A DNA stretch of 64,000 nt from Uloborus plumipes (Eukaryota; Arthropoda; Arachnida; Araneae; Uloboridae). The notes under the pieces were generated by a model, which worked only from the letters and a program-made list of their open reading frames with translations, was not told the DNA's origin and ran no database searches. Both the position numbers and the translations under genes were made by a program. Positions 57,711 through 64,000 of this stretch are shown here, piece by piece. The stretch is taken from the NCBI GenBank assembly GCA_038373865.1, contig JAXGGA010002166.1, forward strand, positions 62,001 to 126,000. The letters are read 5' to 3'. The stretch's first letter is position 1; every line of letters begins with the position of its first letter.

Positions 57711-58275
57711 AATAACAAGTTTAAAAAACTATAACTCGACTACAAAAAAAAAAAAAAAAAAAAGCACTGAAAGGTAAGAAACAAGGTAGGTGCTATTTAA
57801 TATCATCGTCTTATTAAATAAAACAAGACGTTTGATATCTTAGCTATACCTGTTTATTTAGTTCTACGACTTGAACTCTCTGCAAGTTCCACATTAACAA
57901 CATAATTCAATTCAAATGCTGTAGTCGTGCGTTGTCAACTACAGAAACCAAGCATTTAAACTTGATACACAAGCAAACATATTAGTTTGATCTATATATA
58001 TACAAGAATGGTAAATTTGGTTATAATGTTATTCTATCAAATTGCTTTTCTATAGAAGCACGACTACAGCATTTGAATTGAATTATGTTGTTAATGTGGA
58101 ACTTGCAGAGGGTTTAAGTCGTAGAACTAAATAAACAGGTATAGCTAAGATATCAAACGTCTTGTTTTATTTAATAAGACGATGATATTAAATAACACCT
58201 ACCTTGTTTCTTACCTTTCAGTGCTTCTTTTTTTTTTTTTTTGTAGTCGGGTTATAGTTTTTTAAACTTGTTATT
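57711..58275. repeat. 220-bp inverted repeat with 127-bp loop (foldback)
   Basis: The left arm 57711-57930 and right arm 58058-58275 are inverted and differ by about four substitutions plus a poly-A length difference and a small indel, so about 98% identical. The outer ends read AATAACAAGTTTAAAA and the inner ends GTAGTCGTGC. A transcript through it would form a nearly perfect 220-bp duplex. Each arm carries a CGACTAC-poly-A piece like the start of the tandem repeat on its left. No ORF of note. Confidence 0.85.
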
Positions 58276-58335
58276 ATTTGCAGTGTGGTGGTTTTTTCAC
58301 TATAAGAAAATCTGCAAAAGTAAGATGCTTTAATG

Positions 58336-58894
58336 CAGTGGTTTCCAAACTCTTTATATCCATGCCCCGTGCCTCCCTTTTCCACAAGGAAATTGCTATG
58401 CCCCTCCTCAATTTTCGCAACAATCCAATTTTATAACTTCAATCCTAAAGTTACTATTTATTATGAAAACAGTACCATATTATATCGAAACAATAACAAA
58501 TTTTGTTTAAAATAATTTTTATGCACCAAAATGTATTTTTGTTTATAACATTTCAACATAGTACTGATAATTGTACTAGTTTTGCAATTCGTACAAATTA
58601 CGGAAAAATAGATATTAAAAATTCAACATCAGAAAAATATTAATACAATAACGATGGTTAGGTTTACTTTGCGGCACAAATTTGCTGAAATCGTGGCGTC
58701 ATTGAAAAGATGTTGATACTCTTAGTGGGGGCACTTAATGTAGCCTTTTCTTAAATTTTATTTTCTGACTTTGATTTCTTTTTTATAATTTCATTGCGTA
58801 GTAAAAATTATATTTTAGTAACAGCTTGCGAGCACCTCTTGCAATTATTTCGTGGCATCATAGGGAGGTACGCCTCATAGATAGGAAACCATTG
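58336..58894. mobile_element. 559-bp hAT-like MITE
   Basis: The left end CAGTGGTTTCCAAAC and right end ATAGGAAACCATTG are imperfect inverted repeats of the CAGTGGTTCCCAAAC-type ends seen in many hAT elements. The flanks CTTTAATG and CTCGAATT agree at 5 of 8 positions. Near the left end are the ATGCCCC and TGCCTCCC patches usual for this type. No coding capacity. Confidence 0.55.
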
Positions 58895-59179
58895 CTCGAA
58901 TTTGTACTTTTTGCTTAGAGAATGGACACCCAAGAAATCCACATAGCACGGGAAGAAAAGAGAAATTTCTGAATATATTCAGAAATATATAAAATAAATT
59001 TAAAGAGTAGTTCACTATTTTAAATAAAGAAAATAATAAAAATTATATTAAATTGTGGGCTCTAAGCTGTGTATTTCAATAATAATTTTGTAACTCACCA
59101 CGATAATGTATAAATTTATTTAAATTTCCACAGCATTTGGCTTAGAGCTTAGATCTCCGGAAAGCAGATTTAAGAACAT

Positions 59180-59735
59180 TTGCCTCTTTGACATACAGCG
59201 ACATCTTGGGGACGTCAAAGACTCTGTAATGGCACAAAGAAAATTTTGACGCAAGGAGATCAATCTACAATCACATTTGAAACGAATGACATCTCGGACT
59301 CTCGAAGAAATCAAAGAGTCTGAAATGGCACTAGAAATCAATGACGCCGAATAGACATCAGTCTACAATGACATTTGAAACGAATGGCATCTCGGACTCT
59401 CGGAGACCTCAAAAACTTTGTAATGACACATGAAGTTATTGACGTTTAGAGTCAAAGAAAGATCAGTCGACAATGACAATTGAAACGAATGACATCTCGG
59501 ACTCTCAGAGAAATCAAAGAGTCAGCAATGCACATAAAATTAATAATGTCAAAGAGACTTCAATCTACAATGACATTTGAAATGAATGACGTCTTGGAGA
59601 AGTCAAACTCCGTAATGACACATAAATTAATGACGTAAAGGAAGAAAGTCTGCAAACAGTTTCTTTAAAATGAATGACGTCTTTTGGACTTCCCAAGTCA
59701 GTATACACAGGAACTTGAAAGGAATGACGTCATCC
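59180..59735. repeat. Degenerate minisatellite, about 97-105-bp units
   Basis: The segment GAAACGAATGACATCTCGGA recurs at 59279, 59377 and 59482 and in decayed form at 59579, 59668 and 59717. The spacings are 98, 105, 97, 89 and 49 bp. Each unit also has AATCTACAATGACATTTG and TCAAAGAGTC parts. Later units gain ATGACGTC motifs, and one ends in TGACGTCA near 59726. The 73-codon minus frame across part of it is a by-product. Confidence 0.75.
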
Positions 59736-59739
59736 AGTC

Positions 59740-60596
59740 CCCAGTCCCTCAAGAGTCATGCTAAAAGGTGAGGATGGATGGAGAAAAGTCTTAGATTTTT
59801 TGTGTGCTACGGGGTTAATTTTATTGGAAAGAAATAGAAACTATAAGTGATTTGATTACTATGTTAAGGGTTTAATAATTTGCATAATTAAGTCAGCACG
59901 CCAAGTTTCACTAAACATTAAAAAACCACCGTAAGTGAGAGAAAAAGTCAGTCAAGCACACACGTCAAGCAGTATATTACAGTTTTACATGCGAGCCAAG
60001 ATCACTCTTTGTGTTATCTTTTATGGGTTTCGAGAAGAAGCTTAATAAAATTTACAAATTATTCCGAGGCTTATGTCGTGTAAGACCACAATAACTTTTC
60101 ATTCAGAAGGTGATAACTGATAAATATAGCAGTTTTCATGGCGTGGAATACTACCGTTTTCCGCTGTAACAGTTTTGGAGGAAATGAGCAGGCGCGAGTC
60201 AGTTTGTATTGTTCCATTTTGCGTGCTCGCTGGCCTTTAGGAAGATTCCAAGGACGATGATTGTTTCGAATCCTAACAGTTACATTGATAATTGTTTCTT
60301 CGGTTACAGTAAAAATTCAAAGGGCACTTTTAGCATTCTCGCAGATTTAACGTGGTAAAAATTGAAGATTTTTATTAATGAATTGGAATATTTTCTTGGT
60401 TATCAGGTTTTTAACAAATCTGGTATTTTTAAAAAAAATTGAAGCTTGGGAGCGGAACATTTAAGGTTTGCTGCAACATATGAAACATCTATGTAAGTTG
60501 AGTATTTTAAACAATAATAAGACATTTCGCAAAATTCAATTCTGCACCATGGGGACAAAAAGGATTTTATTTTATTCCACTTTTGCGTTTTTAGGA
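59740..60596. other. No recognisable gene
   Basis: AT-rich spacer between the minisatellite and the next MITE. The 98-codon plus frame beginning at 60468 continues into the MITE at 60605 and ends inside it, so it is not a gene. I see nothing else. Confidence 0.45.
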
Positions 60597-60604
60597 GACC
60601 ACAA

Positions 60605-60776
60605 CAGGCCCGTCATTTCAAGTTTCACAAAGCGGGAGGTGTCAAAGAGTGCAAACACAATGCAATTTCATCGGAAAACAACAAAACCACACCGACTAAT
60701 GTCTAAATACATGGATTTCTCAAAGCCGGGGGCAATTACCCCCCCCCCTGCCCCCTTCCCCTAAATGACGGGCCTG
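60605..60776. mobile_element. hAT MITE of the CAGGCCCGTCATTT family, copy 3
   Basis: A 172-bp element with perfect 13-bp inverted ends CAGGCCCGTCATT and AATGACGGGCCTG. The perfect 8-bp duplication GACCACAA flanks it (60597-60604 and 60777-60784). GGGGGCAATTACCCCC near the right end matches the truncated copy at 25931. It has kept its termini best of the four. Confidence 0.88.
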
Positions 60777-60784
60777 GACCACAA

Positions 60785-61322
60785 CTTCTCCAAAATGCTT
60801 AAGAAACTATGCTTTAAACAGTTTCATTTAAAAATCAACGCACTAAGGCATTGCTCTACCGATAGCGCTAACTTTTTACGTTACTGATCACAACTAAAAA
60901 GTAAAAAAAAAAAAAAGGTAATTTCTTAAATGAAACGAACACCTTTCTACAGAGCATTATTCCAACAAAGTACATTACATATTACATTCATAGTCAACGC
61001 AAACATGTCTCTATAATCACATTGTACTCACAGCTGCTTCTGAAAACCTAACAGGGCCACCATGTATCATGTATAATTCGTTGTTTAGGGTCATGCATTA
61101 AAATTTCCTTATCCTTATCTGATGAAGATCTTAGATTTCGGAAGCAGAAAGAAACAGCGATAAGTATCTCGTCATTTTGCGGGTTTCCTAAATCTGGCAT
61201 TCCAATCAGCAAGCTGTACCAACAAGAGATCGAAAAACCTCATTCGTGGAGCTCTGAAGACTCATTTGGTTTCTAACGGAAATAATTCAACGACTAAAAT
61301 GTATAAAATGATATTATTACTA
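60785..61322. other. No recognisable gene
   Basis: AT-rich sequence with a poly-A run at 60904. No open frame, no repeat pair and no transposon end was found. Confidence 0.45.
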
Positions 61323-61686
61323 CACTACAAAAAAAAGAACTTTTGTTTTTACAGTATAATACTGGCATCCAATTTAAACTGTAAAATGCACAGTAATAAA
61401 CTGTAAAACTAGCAATTTTACAGATTCTTACTATAAAGTTAGAAATTTTAATTTATTGTCGGAAAATTTAACTGTATTATACTGTTAAAACAACAGTATA
61501 TAACTGGCAGCAGAGGTTCCAGTTTAAAAATGCACAGTAATAATCTGTAGAATTAGCAATTTTACAGTTTATTACTGTAAAATTATAAATTTGACAGTTT
61601 AGTACTGAAAATTAGTAATTTTTGCAGTTTATTACTATAAAATTAGCTGTATCACACTGTAAAAACAACATTCATTTTTTACAGTG
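61323..61686. mobile_element. CACTG-ended element with periodic ACAGTAATAAACTGT motifs, copy 2
   Basis: The right end ATTCATTTTTTACAGTG is the reverse complement of the start of copy 1 at 54551. The left end has decayed to CACTACAAAAAAAAG and TTGTTTTTACAGTATAATA follows. The interior again alternates TTTTACAGT and ACTGTAAAA around AATAAA/TTTATT. TA lies outside both ends (61321-61322 and 61687-61688), which may be the target duplication or chance. No coding capacity. Confidence 0.62.
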
Positions 61687-61688
61687 TA

Positions 61689-64000
61689 CTAAAGTACATT
61701 GAAAATATAAATCAGCAAAGCACTGGAATAAGAGGGTTGCCTTCATTTCTAATAAAATGTAGTGGATTAAAAATTGTTTCAACTCTACATGAAGAGTTAC
61801 ATCATAATGGTAATTTATTTTGAATACTTAGTTTATCATGAAGTAAAAATGAATGAAGAGAAAGGAAGTTTTTCCATACGCACAGAAATCTCGTGCTAAG
61901 ATGAACGCAACTATCGCAACCTAAACAATAAAGTTTTGGAATGATATCCATTTAAGGTGTACGAAAATAACATATAATGTAGAAAAATATACATATGTAG
62001 CAATAATACTAGTCGTTTTTTTATATTTATTTTCACAAATACATAATGAATTTTAAATATCTTATAATATTGTGCAGCATTTGCATAAGTGGTTGAAAAA
62101 TAATTAATTAAATAATAATACAAACGAGTTGAGTTCAAGCAAATGAATGGACGGTCAAAACTTTTTTAAATAATGGTAAAATGATGGATCTGTAAAGTTA
62201 AAAATAGAAATAAACATTGATCTTCATTAAGGGGGCAGCTCAAAATGTATTTTAATAGTATTGAATCTTAGCAAATGAATAAAAGTAATAGAATTTTGAA
62301 GACTTAAACAAGCAAAAATAACTAAATAAGTGCATCAAAGAAAAGAAACAAATCTAAAAAATGAAATAATAAAGGAATCTTTTTTTTTTTTTTTTGATTA
62401 TCTGAGTAAAATTTTGTAAACAACAAATGCATGAATAATATATTAACGAGCAATAGCATATTGTTAACCTAGAAAAGTATTGCCTTAACTTAAAAAAAGG
62501 AAATTTTTTGATAGGGAAAATTTTTAGTTTTTTTAAAAAAACAATTAGTTGTGACGCAGTGATTAATATCTTACGAACATTTTGGTTTATTTATGTTCAT
62601 AATGTTCTAAAAATAAACGTTCCTCTTTGATTTGTAAATCATGTCCGCGTGAACATACCTAAACATTTAGAATTTTGACACCTCGAATTGTGCCATTATT
62701 AATCTAAGCGTTCAATGTTTCAAAAAACATATATAACATTTAATGTTTAGTTTAAACTTGACATTTGAATTTGAAATAAGACTTGAATTCTCAAAAATAA
62801 GAATACTCTTAATGATTTCTCCACAACTTTGTGTTTTTTTTTTTAAATTTTATTGTTGTTATTTCATCATCATCCTCATTAAACGGAAGTAGGCACACAT
62901 GCTGAGTGACAAAACGTCTGGCGTCTAAGATTACTCGCTGTCCTGGAAACCTTGACTCAAACTCAAACCCAAATCGAAAGTTCCGTTTTTAACTGTCGAA
63001 TTCAAAGAACTGGTGTGCTCGATTTAAATCATCGTTCAAAACATTAATGAGACTAGAAAATACATAGAAATAATCTAGAGTGCAGTTTGATGTTACAGAA
63101 CTAATGATTGGTATCAAAGGCCTCCAGCAGCAGTTTAGCTTTTTATTTATCATTTTTTTTTTTTTGCGGTAGTAATGGCATACCCGGCGTGCAGTAATAG
63201 CATACCTTGTATACACCCAATGTTTAAGTGATATTGAAGAACAGATACATGGTATATGACGAAAATGTAGTTGTAAAACAAAATTAATATTTAAAATATA
63301 GAGTGCTGTTTGCAATATGAAGTGATTGAGAATGTGAGGAAAAATAAAACTTCATCTCTTAATATGATTATAAAACATCATTTTTAAGGGCAGATATTAA
63401 TAAAATAGAAAATAAAATGTTCGGTAAAGCTCAAAATTTCTCTCTAAAAAATGAAAGCACTGAGTTTATATCCAGATATTAGTTAGAAAGGGGCGAAAAT
63501 ACAGTGGCTATAAAGACACTTTTTAGGAAGAGAAAGAGAATGACATTTAAGGATTTTTTTCATCGAGGTACATTTTACATTTGAGCTGTCCTCATCACTA
63601 TTAGTGCACTGGTAGGAAAGACCAAACGAGCATGTGACCATAAGCACCGTAGTAGTGTATCGCAACAGCCAGAAAGGGAAGAGAGAAAAGAAAAGGGCAA
63701 AATATTTCAAATCCGTAACTATTTTTATTTAACATTGTGAAAGATACGGAAAAAATGAAAAAATAAATAGCAAATTAGCTAAAAATTGAAGGAGAAAATC
63801 TAATGATTAGAAATGAAACAAAAAACTGCTCAAAAAATCCTGGACTAAAAACTAAGGTTGGTGTTCTAACAGCTAAAAGTATAGCTGCAAACCAGTAAAA
63901 AACAAAAAACAAACCTGTTTTAAAAGCAGAATTGTATTTTAAAAATCAAGGCCAGGCTCTATCATAACGCCGTTGTTGGAATACATGGGATGAGCTAAAG
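61689..64000. other. No recognisable gene
   Basis: AT-rich to the window end, with poly-T at 62380 and 63150. The minus frames of 75-108 codons (61911-62138, 62989-63315, 63483-63710) carry no domain I know. I see no repeats with defined ends. Confidence 0.45.

Overview
The window looks like non-coding DNA from a eukaryotic nuclear genome, most likely an arthropod and possibly a chelicerate. The organism is inferred from texture, not from a diagnostic gene. It is AT-rich, full of A/T and C/G homopolymer runs, has no long open frames or operon-like layout, and is crowded with short non-autonomous DNA transposons. I find no host protein-coding gene that I can name. The open frames are short, and most read through low-complexity or repeat sequence.

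What can be supported is a dense, nested transposon landscape. At least eight insertions are delimited by terminal inverted repeats plus target-site duplications (TSDs) readable in the sequence. hAT-type elements with perfect 8-bp TSDs lie at 5051-7637, 22884-25011, 29151-29301, 39531-40145, 44031-44208 and 60605-60776. Further hAT-like copies with imperfect TSDs lie at 19597-19987, 45924-46392, 46821-47295 and 58336-58894. TA-flanked elements lie at 4861-4968, 22846-25544, 48852-49135, 49335-49562 and 55398-56678; the last is a broken DD37D-type mariner transposase gene on the minus strand. A TTAA-flanked piggyBac-like element lies at 56766-57252.

Layout: 1-908 holds a cluster of an 11-14 bp motif in both orientations. 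4861-7645 holds a small TA element followed by a hAT element that itself carries a 2-kb element with eight copies of a 16-bp motif. 13541-14757 is an element with 43-bp terminal repeats and an internal inverted repeat. 16678-16947 is a cysteine-rich open frame that might be an exon. 21200-21720 is a CpG-rich island with an RFX-type X-box. 22846-25544 is a hAT element, with remnants of a TTF/ZMYM-type transposase, inside a pogo/Tigger-like element. 30498-30900 is a hairpin followed by a tRNA-derived SINE. 39531-40145 and 44031-47295 hold hAT elements. 47540-49565 holds an X-box segment, an inverted repeat, an LTR-like segment and two palindromic elements. 54551-58275 is the most structured part: a CACTG-ended element, three copies of a tandem repeat in which one is split by mariner and another by the piggyBac-like element, then a roughly 98% identical 220-bp inverted repeat. 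59180-59735 is a degenerate minisatellite. 60605-61686 holds further hAT and CACTG-ended elements.

No metabolic pathway or multi-gene system can be read here. The most informative features are the in-window empty sites, the clustered transposase-site-like motifs inside non-autonomous elements, and the long young foldback.
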